A program made the translations under genes and the position numbers. The notes under the pieces were generated by a model. It searched no databases, was not told the origin of the DNA, and saw only the letters and a program-made list of their open reading frames with translations. This document shows positions 1 through 8,819 of a DNA stretch of 26,739 nt, piece after piece. Positions within the stretch are counted from its first letter, which is position 1. Each line of letters opens with the position of its first letter. The DNA is taken from the IMG/VR virus record IMGVR_UViG_3300021960_000425, positions 1 to 26,739 of that record, one strand, 5' to 3'. Source of the stretch: a virus.

Positions 1-3000
1 TCCTATACCGACATTATTACCACCTGATTGTAATACTAAATGACTATTTCTTGTTGCTCTTAAAAATTCATAATCAGTACTTTCATTATTAAGATACATA
101 TGAAAACTATTACTGCTACCATTGTATCTCATATATGAACCTGCTACATTATCACCATTATATTCATTAAATCTAATTGTACCTGATGATGCTTGATTTA
201 AAGAACTATGAGTAAACACTAATTCTCCATCTCTAATGTCTAATTTTTCTGAAGGTGTTGAAGTTCCTATACCGACATTTTGAGAAGCATCTACTGCTAC
301 TGCAAAAGTCCCTGCTGTAGATATACCTAATTTATTATCTGCAATTCTATATAATCCAGTATCACTATCATTGACTCTTAATGCAGGACTTGCTGCTGTA
401 CCTGATAAACTTGATTGTAGTCCAGTAGAATTAATTCTTGCGATTTCAGTAGTAGCAACAGATACTCCACTTGTAACATTACCTGCTAATTCAAATGCCA
501 TATATTCGCCACCTGAACTATCAACATTTACCTCAATTCTACCTGAATTACCATCTCTATCAGGAACTTTCGAAGTATGATTAAATGTTACATTAGCATT
601 ACCACCACCATCATTTACAGTTAAAGCAACTTCTCCTGCAGTTCCTACTCTTAATAAATTACTTATATGTGCAGAACCATTAACAGAAGGTGGATTTTGT
701 CCTACACCCAATGAACCATTTTCTACTTTTAATCCCGATTCAAGAACTCTTGTCCTTAAAGCACCACCTATTTTAAATTGTTGTGAAGTAATATTATCAA
801 AGATTGCTGTAGTTTCATCTATATCTACAATAATATCTGCTGTGTCTAAATCATTAGCAGTGGTTGGTCTTGACCTAATTTGAAAATCACCAGTACCATT
901 ATTACTGCCATCTATTAAAATATTTACATTGTTTACACCTGCTAAAGTAACTTGGTTTGTAACACTTGAATCTGAATCATCATCAAGAGTTAATCTATTA
1001 CTTCCATTACTACTATGTTTTAATACTCCACTAAGAGTTTGGTCTCCAGTTACTGCCAATGTGCTTGTATCATAAGTTAATCCTGATTCTCCAGTTAATG
1101 TACCATTTGCATTTAAAGTAACAACACCATCAGTAGTACCACTTGCACTTGGTATATTTAAAGCAGATTGTATTTCTGATACTGGTGCTAAAGCTGTCCC
1201 TTCATCTGCATTATATACTAATAGATTATCTCCACTTTCTAATGTGTCAACTAATGCACCCATATTTGATAAATCTATTTTAAATTGTAAGTCGTAAGGG
1301 TCGCCTGAACTTCCTGCACCTAAAGAACTTGCCCAGTCAATATCTAATCCACCATTAGTCAATGCTTGGAATTTTACATACTTGCCTTGTGATATTGTTA
1401 CATTATTTATATCGCCATCTTGTATTACAAATGTTGTTAATTGGTTAGTGTCTGTATAGTTTCCTGCATCAATATTGGTAGCACCTTGGTCTATAGTCCA
1501 GTCTATGTGTTCATTTGCTACATAACCATTTAAATTATTATGAACAATAGCACTATCATTTGTAGAAATAGTTGCAGTAGAACCTTCAGATGGTGTATGA
1601 GATACACTTATACCAGTTCCTGCAGATACATTTTCCATATAGTTACCAGTAGTCTGTGTTCCTAAAGCAACACTATTATTTGCTATAGTAGTTGCAATGC
1701 TTACATCTGCACTACCATCTAAACCTGATGCACCTGTTACTCCTGTAATATCTCCAGTTAAAGATACTTCTATTGGATTTGCCCATTTTGTAGCTGTTCC
1801 TGCATTGCCAGTAATACTTCCTGTAATAGTGCTTGAAAAAGTTTTAGCACCACTAAATGTTTGTGTACCTGATAAATGTGCAGTATCTGCATCTAAATTA
1901 GCAGAAGGTAAAACACCAGTAACATCAGTAGTTAAATCAATAGCATTTCTTGTTATCTGCTGACCACTTAATGTGATATAGTCTAAACTACCTGCTAAAG
2001 TAACATTAGTTGAATTATCAGTTCCTGCTGCATCTACACCTAAACTTGTTCTTGCTTCATCAGCACTTCCACCACCAGTACCACCTTCTGATAATGCTAT
2101 TGGAGATGATAAGCTTGTTACAGTTCCACCACTTAAACTTCCAGTTACATCTCCAGTTAAATCTCCAGTTACATTACCTGTAACATCTCCATATAGTCTA
2201 TTTGCCTGAATATCTGCATCTGTTATAGTTAAATCTCCAGTATCGTCTGCTTCTGCTAATGTAGTACCAAATAACACCCTATCGTTTGTTTCTTTCCAAC
2301 CAATAAATACATTATTACCTGTGCTACCTCGTTCTATAATTAATCCTGAATCGTTAGCATTGGAACTTGCCCCACGATTTAATCCTATAATATTATCTGA
2401 TACATCTAAATTGGTTTGATTAACAGTAGTTGTAGTTCCATTTACTTGGAAATCTCCAGTAACAGTAGCATTTCCAGTAACACTCAATGTTCCAATTTCT
2501 GTTGTTGATGTTCCTGCATCTACTTTAAATACTGCTGTACCACTACTATCTTTTATAATAGTATTTCTATCTTCTCCTTGTGTATTAAGAATAATTTGAT
2601 TTGAATTAATCGTTACTTGGAATGCTCCATTTTGTTTTAAATAAAAAGCATTATCAGTAGTTGTCCCAATAGCAGATAAAGTATCGGTTGCTCTCCAATC
2701 AGCTTGAACATTGTTTGTAGTATCTTTTACTGTAAATACTGGTGTACTTGCATCATTAAATAATATATCTCCACTAAAAGTAGGACTTGCTAAGGTTTTG
2801 TTAGATAAGGTTTGTGTGCCTGTAAGAGTAGCAACAGTAGAATCGATTGCTATGGTAATATTTCCACTTCCAGTTGCATCAATTCCTGTACCACCAGTAA
2901 TGCCTGATATGGCACCAGTAGCTACTAAATCAATAGCCCCATCACCTGCATCGTCATAGGTAGCAGTAATGTTTGTATGACTACCATTGGTATCAAGCAT

Positions 3001-3225
3001 ATCACCGACCACATCTTGTACATATTCAGTAATAGTTTTGCTACCAATGTATAATTGAGTAGATATTTTAACTTTATTACTTGCAATCTGTAGATCTGAT
3101 GCAGTTCCATCACCATCATACAATGTACGAAGTGTTCCATCTATTCCCCCAGTTTCTCCTGTGTGGATCAGTTGAACATAGCCCTGATTTACAGGAGTAT
3201 TTCCTATATTGGTATTACTACTCAA
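1..3225 (-). CDS. Tail fibre protein, partial (C-terminus off the left edge)
   Basis: This is an open frame of 1,075 codons with no stop before the window edge; every line of the plus strand was checked for in-frame minus-strand stops down to about 2280, and the rest was translated. It starts at a TTG overlapping the stop of the FmdB-like gene by 8 nt, with an AAGGA ribosome site about 9 nt upstream. The product is rich in T, S, G, N and D. It carries fibre hallmarks: GTQTLSNKTLASPTFSG near residue 100, a run of GDVTG/GNVTG repeats encoded at about 2147-2202, EGGTGGGSADEARTSLGV after it, and NVGIGTSTPSEKLDIRDGEL plus a second NVGIG at the very edge. These are typical of long beta-helical trimeric fibres, often ending in an intramolecular chaperone, which would lie outside. 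The likely role is host receptor binding. Family assignment is firm; the receptor is unknown. Confidence 0.88.
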   Translation of the reverse strand, partial: MSSNTNIGNTPVNQGYVQLIHTGETGGIDGTLRTLYDGDGTASDLQIASNKVKISTQLYIGSKTITEYVQDVVGDMLDTNGSHTNITATYDDAGDGAIDLVATGAISGITGGTGIDATGSGNITIAIDSTVATLTGTQTLSNKTLASPTFSGDILFNDASTPVFTVKDTTNNVQADWRATDTLSAIGTTTDNAFYLKQNGAFQVTINSNQIILNTQGEDRNTIIKDSSGTAVFKVDAGTSTTEIGTLSVTGNATVTGDFQVNGTTTTVNQTNLDVSDNIIGLNRGASSNANDSGLIIERGSTGNNVFIGWKETNDRVLFGTTLAEADDTGDLTITDADIQANRLYGDVTGNVTGDLTGDVTGSLSGGTVTSLSSPIALSEGGTGGGSADEARTSLGVDAAGTDNSTNVTLAGSLDYITLSGQQITRNAIDLTTDVTGVLPSANLDADTAHLSGTQTFSGAKTFSSTITGSITGNAGTATKWANPIEVSLTGDITGVTGASGLDGSADVSIATTIANNSVALGTQTTGNYMENVSAGTGISVSHTPSEGSTATISTNDSAIVHNNLNGYVANEHIDWTIDQGATNIDAGNYTDTNQLTTFVIQDGDINNVTISQGKYVKFQALTNGGLDIDWASSLGAGSSGDPYDLQFKIDLSNMGALVDTLESGDNLLVYNADEGTALAPVSEIQSALNIPSASGTTDGVVTLNANGTLTGESGLTYDTSTLAVTGDQTLSGVLKHSSNGSNRLTLDDDSDSSVTNQVTLAGVNNVNILIDGSNNGTGDFQIRSRPTTANDLDTADIIVDIDETTAIFDNITSQQFKIGGALRTRVLESGLKVENGSLGVGQNPPSVNGSAHISNLLRVGTAGEVALTVNDGGGNANVTFNHTSKVPDRDGNSGRIEVNVDSSGGEYMAFELAGNVTSGVSVATTEIARINSTGLQSSLSGTAASPALRVNDSDTGLYRIADNKLGISTAGTFAVAVDASQNVGIGTSTPSEKLDIRDGELVFTHSSLNQASSGTIRFNEYNGDNVAGSYMRYNGSSNSFHMYLNNESTDYEFLRATRNSHLVLQSGGNNVGIG

Positions 3226-3442
3226 TTTCTAATTCCTTATATAAATCTTTGTCTTTCATTCGTTTATGACCTCTACCAATATCATCGGAAAATATGGCAG
3301 GCTTGCCTATGAGTCTTGTCAAAGTTCCATTTCCTTCACATTCTTGGATACTTTGGTTGCATTTCACTAATTTATCATCATGCATACTTTGTAGTGTTTC
3401 AAATTGTTTACCACAACTGCATTTATAATCGTATAATGGCAT
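3218..3442 (-). CDS. FmdB-like small zinc-ribbon protein
   Basis: A 74-aa protein starting MPLYDYKCSCGKQFE, the opening typical of the FmdB zinc-ribbon family, which in bacteria is annotated as regulatory on thin evidence. Cysteines are at 8, 10, 28 and 35, so the spacing (CxC, then Cx6C) is looser than the usual CxxC/CxxC, and metal binding is likely but unproven. The ATG has a good AAGGGG site 6 nt upstream. It lies between the capsid gene and the tail fibre gene and overlaps the fibre start, so it is co-translated with late genes. A structural or transcription role in late infection is possible; nothing in the sequence decides which. Confidence 0.75.
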   Translation of the reverse strand: MPLYDYKCSCGKQFETLQSMHDDKLVKCNQSIQECEGNGTLTRLIGKPAIFSDDIGRGHKRMKDKDLYKELEIE

Positions 3443-3479
3443 CTAAATCCCCTTCAAATTAATATTTAATGGTAATATA

Positions 3480-3499
3480 GGGCTAACCGAAATTAGCCC
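3480..3499 (-). other. Hairpin between capsid and FmdB-like genes
   Basis: A perfect 7-bp stem GGGCTAA/TTAGCCC with a 6-nt loop lies in the 85-nt gap after the capsid stop. The minus-strand transcript has no run of U after the stem, so this is not a classical intrinsic terminator. It may slow or partly stop transcription, or protect the 3' end of abundant capsid mRNA. A related CTAACGAAAATCGGTTA sequence lies just before it (about 3505-3521). Confidence 0.5.
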
Positions 3500-3527
3500 C
3501 ATATTTAACCGATTTTCGTTAGTCCAA

Positions 3528-4394
3528 TTATGGATTTACGAAGTTTACAACACCTAATGATGTTGAAGATACAGCATGTGATAGTGCTGCACCGAATAGT
3601 ACATCAGCTACAACAGAAGTTGCCAAGTGATCAATGTCATATGCTGACTGAACTCTTGGAGCTAATTGCTGTGCAAAATACACAGAATTTCTGTTAAAGA
3701 TAGTTGCTGTTTCATCACCAGTACCACCATCGTCATCCCAGTCTACTGAAGGATAACAGCTTAAACCATAAGCTTGGATTACATTACCTGATACTAATGG
3801 ATTTGCATTATCACCTCTTTTTTGAGCTTCTGTGAAGTCCCCCAAAGAAAGTAATGACATATAAGCAGCAGGTGAAGCATATAAGAATGATTCGCCATCT
3901 GTGTAGTCAAATCCTGCATCAAGCATTTTTTGTAAACCTTCTCTGATTAAAGCAGTAGTGAAGGTGTTATCAGCAGCTAAAGTAACATCGTTACCTGTAG
4001 CTGATTGAAGTACATCAACAGCTAAGTAGTTTTCTACTTTCTTAGCTAAAGCATAACCCATTGATTTTGCATAAGCATTGAATAGGTCAGCAGATTCTTG
4101 AACTCTTACGATGTCCTCGATTCTTTTCGCTTCGTAGTGATGTTGATCCATTGATAATTGAATTACCCCATCTGTGTTAGCAGAATAAGTTACTGCTGTG
4201 TCTGCAGATTTAGATGCTGCAGTTTCTTCAGCAACTTTAGGGATGTTTAGTATGTCGCCACCACCTGAAACCATAGATGAGAAATCAGATACTTGATTAC
4301 GAAGAATAAATTTTCTTTCTGCATAGTCAAGAATAGCATCTCTCCACATTTCAGGAATAAAATTAGCAGCTGTTGTTGTTGTTACATTTGCCAT
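3528..4394 (-). CDS. Major capsid protein
   Basis: A 288-aa protein, the building block of the head shell, probably with the HK97 fold. It begins MANVTTTTAANFIPEMWRD, followed by a region resembling the N-arm and E-loop of capsid proteins (SMVSGGGDILNIPKV, AVTYSANTDGVIQLSMDQHH) and a central segment NYLAVDVLQS. It ends with a conserved-looking DVLFGAALSHA stretch. Length is normal for a small HK97-type coat without a protease-cleaved delta domain. It follows the scaffold gene directly. The ATG is preceded by AAGGAGATATAAAC, a very strong ribosome site resembling that of the T7 capsid gene, as expected for the most abundant protein. Function is assigned from composition and position. Confidence 0.88.
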   Translation of the reverse strand: MANVTTTTAANFIPEMWRDAILDYAERKFILRNQVSDFSSMVSGGGDILNIPKVAEETAASKSADTAVTYSANTDGVIQLSMDQHHYEAKRIEDIVRVQESADLFNAYAKSMGYALAKKVENYLAVDVLQSATGNDVTLAADNTFTTALIREGLQKMLDAGFDYTDGESFLYASPAAYMSLLSLGDFTEAQKRGDNANPLVSGNVIQAYGLSCYPSVDWDDDGGTGDETATIFNRNSVYFAQQLAPRVQSAYDIDHLATSVVADVLFGAALSHAVSSTSLGVVNFVNP

Positions 4395-4423
4395 GTTTAT
4401 ATCTCCTTAAAGATAGTTAGTTG

Positions 4424-4963
4424 TTAGTTTCTATAGCCATCTACTATCTGTTTCCAAAGTTTAGGATTCTTCCTGGCTTCTGTTCTGTCTTTTTCGGACA
4501 AATCAGACCATCTTGCATTTTCAGCAAACTTGCCTGAAGAAGTAACCTCTTTGGCATCAGATATTTGCACTTTTTTATTACCCAATCTTTCAATGTGCTT
4601 TTCCAACTTAATTGTTGGCAGGTCTGCATAGATTTCTTGATCATCATCTGAAAGTTGGGACAGCAGGTGTTCTCGTCTTTGTTTTTCTTGAATCTGAAAT
4701 TGTTCTACTACAGGTTTTAACTGTGAGTTTTCTTCTTTCATCTTCTCATACAAAGATTTAAACTCCTCTTTTTCTTCAAGTCGTTTTGTTTCTTGAAGTT
4801 TGAGGTTTTCTTTGAGTTCATTTAACTCGGCTTCTGCTGCTTGAGCTCTTGTTCGGTACTTCTTGCTTTCTGCAATTAAGCCACCGACTTCTTCATTATT
4901 TATTTCCTGTGTAGGAGCTTCTGCTACTGCTTGTTCTTCTACTATTTTTGTTTCTTCGGACAT
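4424..4963 (-). CDS. Capsid scaffolding protein
   Basis: A 179-aa, highly charged, glutamate-rich protein with no cysteine. Residues about 30-105 are predicted coiled coil with many E/K/L heptads (AQAAEAELNELKENLKLQE and onward). The C-terminus (ARKNPKLWKQIVDGYRN) is basic and aromatic, as expected for the part of a scaffold that contacts coat protein. It sits immediately upstream of the capsid gene, the normal place for a scaffold. The ATG has an AGGAGGGCAGA ribosome site. No protease motif is visible, so it probably acts only as an assembly core that is released. The assignment rests on position, charge and coiled coil. Confidence 0.78.
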   Translation of the reverse strand: MSEETKIVEEQAVAEAPTQEINNEEVGGLIAESKKYRTRAQAAEAELNELKENLKLQETKRLEEKEEFKSLYEKMKEENSQLKPVVEQFQIQEKQRREHLLSQLSDDDQEIYADLPTIKLEKHIERLGNKKVQISDAKEVTSSGKFAENARWSDLSEKDRTEARKNPKLWKQIVDGYRN

Positions 4964-4972
4964 TCTGCCCTC

Positions 4973-5443
4973 CTATTTTATTATCGTTGTTTTGGATACA
5001 TACTTTTTAATATTTCTATCCAAAAGTTCTTTGCTGAATCTCTCGGCTATAAATTCTTTATTCTTATTAGACAAGTCATAGATATCATATCCTCTTTTCT
5101 GATTGCCTAATACTATTTCCCCTTTATCGTAAGTAATGATTGCAGTATCAGTCTTTCCTGATCCTCTCATACCTCTTAGGGTTCTACCAGTTAGTTTCAT
5201 ATTAACAAAAGAAGTTTGAGTATCAGTAGATTGATTAGCATAGGCTTTAAGTTTTTTCCCAGTTCTAACTCCTCGCATACTATTAGCTTTATACTTTCTA
5301 TAAGTATCGCTTTTATAGGAGTATCCACTTCTGTCATTCTGAAACTTGCCTTTACTTGCATCTAAAGTAATTTTATCAATAGCATCTTGTGCTAACTTAG
5401 TCATCACTTTAGAATTAGGTTTAACTACTTGGTCTAATCTCAT
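4973..5443 (-). CDS. Putative virion morphogenesis / tail-completion protein
   Basis: A basic protein of 156 aa between the minor head protein and the scaffold. The segment VNMKLTGRTLRGMRGSG followed by a beta-rich stretch (AIITYDKGEIVLGN), YDIYDLSNK and a C-terminal helix with FSKELLDRNIKKY matches the general pattern of gpG/HK97-gp10-like tail-completion proteins (L-TG-x-L core, then a small beta domain). An upstream TTG at 5455 is in frame, but the ATG at 5443 makes a perfect ATGA overlap with the stop of the MuF gene, so I chose it. Function is inferred; it could also be a head decoration or neck protein. Confidence 0.55.
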   Translation of the reverse strand: MRLDQVVKPNSKVMTKLAQDAIDKITLDASKGKFQNDRSGYSYKSDTYRKYKANSMRGVRTGKKLKAYANQSTDTQTSFVNMKLTGRTLRGMRGSGKTDTAIITYDKGEIVLGNQKRGYDIYDLSNKNKEFIAERFSKELLDRNIKKYVSKTTIIK

Positions 5444-6141
5444 ACTCTTACCCAATCATGTCTGCAGTTGTATCCACCTCTATTAGCAAAGTCTACATAC
5501 CCTAAAGCATCTATTTCTTCTCTTGTTAGTGGTGGTTCTTGTAATGCTCGTTGGCATACTTCTCTTGTCTTGTTATCACTTGTTCCAATGTATTGAAACT
5601 TCACTTCAGGAAACTCCTCAAATGCTTTGGCTCTTGAAGTGTTACTGAATCGTGAAAAAGCATCATTAATCAAGAAAGAAGTTTCACTTGAACTAATATA
5701 AGTTCCTACCCCAAAGGTGCTATTAATGTTATTCATTATCTGAATATTACTTTCTCCAGTTATGATTCCTCTTAGCATAGCAGTCTTTAGTTGATCTGAA
5801 TATTGTCTTACCCCATTGGTCAAATAAGTCATTTCAAAGTTCTTTAACTCTCTTAAAGCATCGATACTTGCTGCAGATACTTGTCCTAACTCTCTTTTAG
5901 ATAGTTCTGCAAATACTCTTGCTATCTCATCATCAAAGGTTTTACCTACTCTATTCATTAGTTTCGTAAATCCTAATGTTTCCATTTCTGCAAAGAAATC
6001 TATCTGCTTAGCAATCTGCATTAGTTCAGTATCGGTTACTCTACCTAACCCTATTACTAGGTTATCCAATTTGTCAATTAACTGTTGTTGGATATTCTCT
6101 ATTTCTTTATTATAGAAATCTAAATTAGCCAACTTGCTCAC
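5440..6141 (-). CDS. MuF-like (SPP1 gp7-type) minor head protein
   Basis: A 233-aa protein directly after the portal gene, the standard place for MuF/gp7 proteins. The C-terminal domain shows the family signature: YIGTSDNKTREVCQ (residues 184-197) and GGYNCRHDW (222-230) with C196, C226, R227 and H228. The N-terminal 150 residues are mostly helical. In SPP1-like phages the product binds the portal inside the capsid and influences DNA ejection. The GTG at 6141 is used here; a TTG at 6132 has a better AGGTGA site and is an equally good candidate, which would remove three residues. The gene overlaps the portal end by 17 nt. Confidence 0.85.
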   Translation of the reverse strand: MSKLANLDFYNKEIENIQQQLIDKLDNLVIGLGRVTDTELMQIAKQIDFFAEMETLGFTKLMNRVGKTFDDEIARVFAELSKRELGQVSAASIDALRELKNFEMTYLTNGVRQYSDQLKTAMLRGIITGESNIQIMNNINSTFGVGTYISSSETSFLINDAFSRFSNTSRAKAFEEFPEVKFQYIGTSDNKTREVCQRALQEPPLTREEIDALGYVDFANRGGYNCRHDWVRV

Positions 6142-7456
6142 CTATTCTATCAATGATAGATTGTGTTTCGTCTGCTTCTTGTGGTTGTTCAGCATCTATC
6201 TGTTCCACAATAGCTTGTATTTCTTCTTCCTTGAAATCAGGATTCTTCTTTCTTAAATAACTTTGTCTTGTTTCTAAATCATTTTGGAATGCCCAAGAAT
6301 AGTATTTGATTTCCTCATCGGTACTCATAGGCACTTCTCTTTCAGCAAAGTCTATACTGAATTGATCCCCAAGATTAATACCACCTGATACTTCACAGAT
6401 TCTTTTAGCAATTCTAAATTGTTCTTTCTCAAATGGTCTATAGATTTGTTCTGTATCTGATCTTAGAGCATCCATTAAATCTAATTCAGACATCTTTTTG
6501 CTTAATCCACTTTCCTGAGATTTATCAGCCCAGTTGATTCTAACATTGTTGGATTGTGCAATACTATCTACCATATACTTGGTGGATTCAATCATTGCCT
6601 GGACATTAGCATTTGGTGTTGCATATTGGAAGTTCGCACCTTCAGGTAATACTAATGCTTTATCTTGTCCCATAGTAATTCGTTGTTCAGTATCTAATCC
6701 AGTAAAGACTGGTTGTCCTAATTGGAATCTTCCATGCAAAGCAAGTTCAGTTAACATAATGTTGATACTTCTCATACCATCTACTAAGTCTGATGCCCCT
6801 TCTCTAAAGAAATCTCTTGTGAATGGATGTCTATGTGCTATGTTAAATGGTAAGACATCTCCATAAGGATTTCTATCCCCTTCTACAATAGAAGTAATAG
6901 CACCTCTACTGCTTATCATAAAGTGTTTCCCTTCCATATCTTCTGTATCTTTTGACCAAAACATATATTGAGCATCTTCTGTTCTACCTTGTAGCTGTGA
7001 TTCTGCTTGATACATAATAGCAAAAGGTTCATCTTCATTAGGTTTAAAGAATGGGGTAAAGAAGTGGATTGGTCTATACTTTAGTTTCTTTGCATTGTCA
7101 TCCCAATGAGTATATAAAGCTTCTGTACCTAATAGATAAGTAAGCTGTTCAAATTGTTTCATTACAGAATCAAAGTTGCCCAAGACATCTGTATATTTTT
7201 CGTTGTATCTTACTGGTTGTTGTTGATATACCAATGCTCTCCTGGATATAATATTTCTAACAAGATTAATGTACATAGGTGGGATTTGTGATAAACTATC
7301 ACTATCAAAATATCCTTTAATGTCATGTTCAAGGTTGATACCCTCGAAATAATCAAGCATTCGTTCTCGTTGGCTATGTTCTTTTTCTAATCCTTCTTCT
7401 ATTGTATCCATTAACAAGTCATACAACATCTTTTCTGTTAAATTATAAATTATCAT
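6125..7456 (-). CDS. Portal protein
   Basis: A 443-aa protein forming the dodecameric channel at the packaging vertex. It follows the terminase block and precedes MuF, and its length fits SPP1-type portals. Recognisable parts are an N-terminal helical region with PPMYINLVRNIISRRALVY, a wing-type beta region (YRPIHFFTPFF, PFAIMYQAES), a central SDLVDGMRSINIMLTELALHGRF stem-like helix (about 230-252), and an acidic C-terminal helix (EEEIQAIVEQIDAEQPQEADE). The ATG at 7456 forms an ATGA overlap with the upstream 57-aa gene and has an AAAGG site. Assignment rests on context and overall pattern. Confidence 0.88.
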   Translation of the reverse strand: MIIYNLTEKMLYDLLMDTIEEGLEKEHSQRERMLDYFEGINLEHDIKGYFDSDSLSQIPPMYINLVRNIISRRALVYQQQPVRYNEKYTDVLGNFDSVMKQFEQLTYLLGTEALYTHWDDNAKKLKYRPIHFFTPFFKPNEDEPFAIMYQAESQLQGRTEDAQYMFWSKDTEDMEGKHFMISSRGAITSIVEGDRNPYGDVLPFNIAHRHPFTRDFFREGASDLVDGMRSINIMLTELALHGRFQLGQPVFTGLDTEQRITMGQDKALVLPEGANFQYATPNANVQAMIESTKYMVDSIAQSNNVRINWADKSQESGLSKKMSELDLMDALRSDTEQIYRPFEKEQFRIAKRICEVSGGINLGDQFSIDFAEREVPMSTDEEIKYYSWAFQNDLETRQSYLRKKNPDFKEEEIQAIVEQIDAEQPQEADETQSIIDRIGEQVG

Positions 7457-7626
7457 GATTCATACCTTTTATAAATTTTTTGTTCTTCGGTTTCCAAGAA
7501 TCTATCCTGAAAATCCTTTATCATTTCTCTACTTAGTTCTTCTTCTTTTATACTTAATCGGTATCCCCATACCATAGCACTTATCATGCTAACAATAATT
7601 CCAACACTCATTCCTAATAAAAACAT
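7453..7626 (-). CDS. 57-aa single-helix membrane protein between terminase and portal
   Basis: A small gene supported by coupling on both sides: its ATG overlaps the large-terminase stop (TAATG) and its TGA overlaps the portal start (ATGA). Residues 2-22 (FLLGMSVGIIVSMISAMVWGY) form one hydrophobic helix. The rest is a charged amphipathic tail rich in E, K and R, ending RYES. The pattern fits a membrane-anchored accessory protein. It could be a small holin-like or spanin-like component, but no lysis gene lies nearby. I do not recognise a family. Confidence 0.75.
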   Translation of the reverse strand: MFLLGMSVGIIVSMISAMVWGYRLSIKEEELSREMIKDFQDRFLETEEQKIYKRYES

Positions 7627-8819
7627 TACCATTCTATTGCCTTAGCTTGTCCTTTGAATCCATATCGGTAATCAACTGGATAACATAAAGCATCTAAGAA
7701 GTGTGATAAGGTTTCAGTCTTTAGTATCTGCCCATTCTCCATAGTACATAGTTCTAAATCTCTAATAGTGTTCTTACACTTAGGATTAATAAATAACCTT
7801 ACTTTCCCAGTTGCATCTTCCAACATCTTATTCAAGGCATTCAATCTGTCCTTTTGAGTAGGATTAGCTTTCTTAGCTATAACTGTAAACCCACTCTCTT
7901 GCAATATTCTATGGTCAGACTTGGTACTATTAGAAGTTCTTGCCTTCCCTGCTGGATCGGGATATACTGGAAGTCCTGGTGCTTTTTGTTGCATTAGCTT
8001 AGCCAATTCAAATGTATTTGAGTTCTGTAATCCAATCTCATCAAATACATAAACTTCCCCTGCAGTATTTTCACACATTAGGATAGCAGTCATATATGAT
8101 GCTACCCCAAAGTCGATTCCCCAAAACATTCTTGGAGATTTATCCATTACTTTACAATGAATATCTCTATTAAAATTATATGCTGCTCTATTTGCAGCAG
8201 TAAGAAAACTTGCAAGATATTCTTGTTCAAAAGTTCTCTTATCTAAATTCTTTTTGGCATTCTCTACTTCTGATTCAGAAATAAAGCCACCTTCTAATGT
8301 GGTAAACTGCCAGGACTTATAATCACTATTCTTAGATTGTCCTTTAACAAATAGATCATAAAAGTGGTTCTGTACTCCAGTTGGAGTTCCTACAAATAAA
8401 GCCGAACCTTTAGTTTCTGCTAAAGTCGGCTGTATAATCTCTCCCCACACATTCTCTTTCATATAACTGTACTCATCAAGCACTACCATTGTTGTAGATA
8501 CTCCTCTAAGTGAGTCAGGTTTGTCTGCCCCTTTAAGTTCAACTTTTGCACCATTATCAAGTGTAATAGATAATTCAGTTTCATTGATACTGACTTCTTT
8601 ATGTGCAAAGATGTCCTTGAGTATTGACCAAGATACCATTTTAGCTTGTCTATATGTTGGAAAAACAATCCACCTTCTCTCGTTAGCTTTAAAAGGCTTA
8701 GACAATAAAAATAAAATAGAGAAGTAAGACTTCCCCCACCTTCTACCACAGGATAAGATTTTGTATCGTGTATCGTCTTTAAGGATTGATTTCCTTGTGG
8801 CATCAATCGTCCAGTCCAT
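7626..8819 (-). CDS. terL: Terminase large subunit
   Basis: A 397-aa packaging motor with ATPase and nuclease domains. Walker A is CGRRWGKS (24-31), Walker B MVVLDE (111-116) and the coupling motif GTPTG (144-148). The RNase H-like nuclease follows: WGIDFG with D236, D288 in YPDPAG, and D376 in LSHFLDALCY, giving three acidic residues for metal binding. It cuts concatemeric DNA and pumps it through the portal. The length is slightly short for the family but all motifs are present. It overlaps the upstream DUF5681 gene by 17 nt and is coupled to the 57-aa gene downstream. Confidence 0.97.
   Translation of the reverse strand: MDWTIDATRKSILKDDTRYKILSCGRRWGKSYFSILFLLSKPFKANERRWIVFPTYRQAKMVSWSILKDIFAHKEVSINETELSITLDNGAKVELKGADKPDSLRGVSTTMVVLDEYSYMKENVWGEIIQPTLAETKGSALFVGTPTGVQNHFYDLFVKGQSKNSDYKSWQFTTLEGGFISESEVENAKKNLDKRTFEQEYLASFLTAANRAAYNFNRDIHCKVMDKSPRMFWGIDFGVASYMTAILMCENTAGEVYVFDEIGLQNSNTFELAKLMQQKAPGLPVYPDPAGKARTSNSTKSDHRILQESGFTVIAKKANPTQKDRLNALNKMLEDATGKVRLFINPKCKNTIRDLELCTMENGQILKTETLSHFLDALCYPVDYRYGFKGQAKAIEW

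Noticed and set aside
371-2959. Several plus-strand open frames of 69-88 codons inside the fibre region
   Set aside because: They lie opposite a continuous 1,075-codon fibre frame with clear fibre motifs, have no ribosome sites, and come from the repetitive T/S/G codons of the other strand.
3480-3499. Intrinsic terminator after the capsid gene
   Set aside because: The stem is good but there is no U-run in the minus transcript; recorded as a hairpin only.
4444-4647. Minus-strand 67-codon frame inside the scaffold gene
   Set aside because: It is an overlapping shadow of the scaffold with unlikely composition and no ribosome site.
8483-8806. Minus-strand 107-codon frame inside the large terminase gene
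   Set aside because: The terminase frame carries Walker A, Walker B and motif III here; the alternative frame shows no domain and is a by-product of A/T-rich codons.
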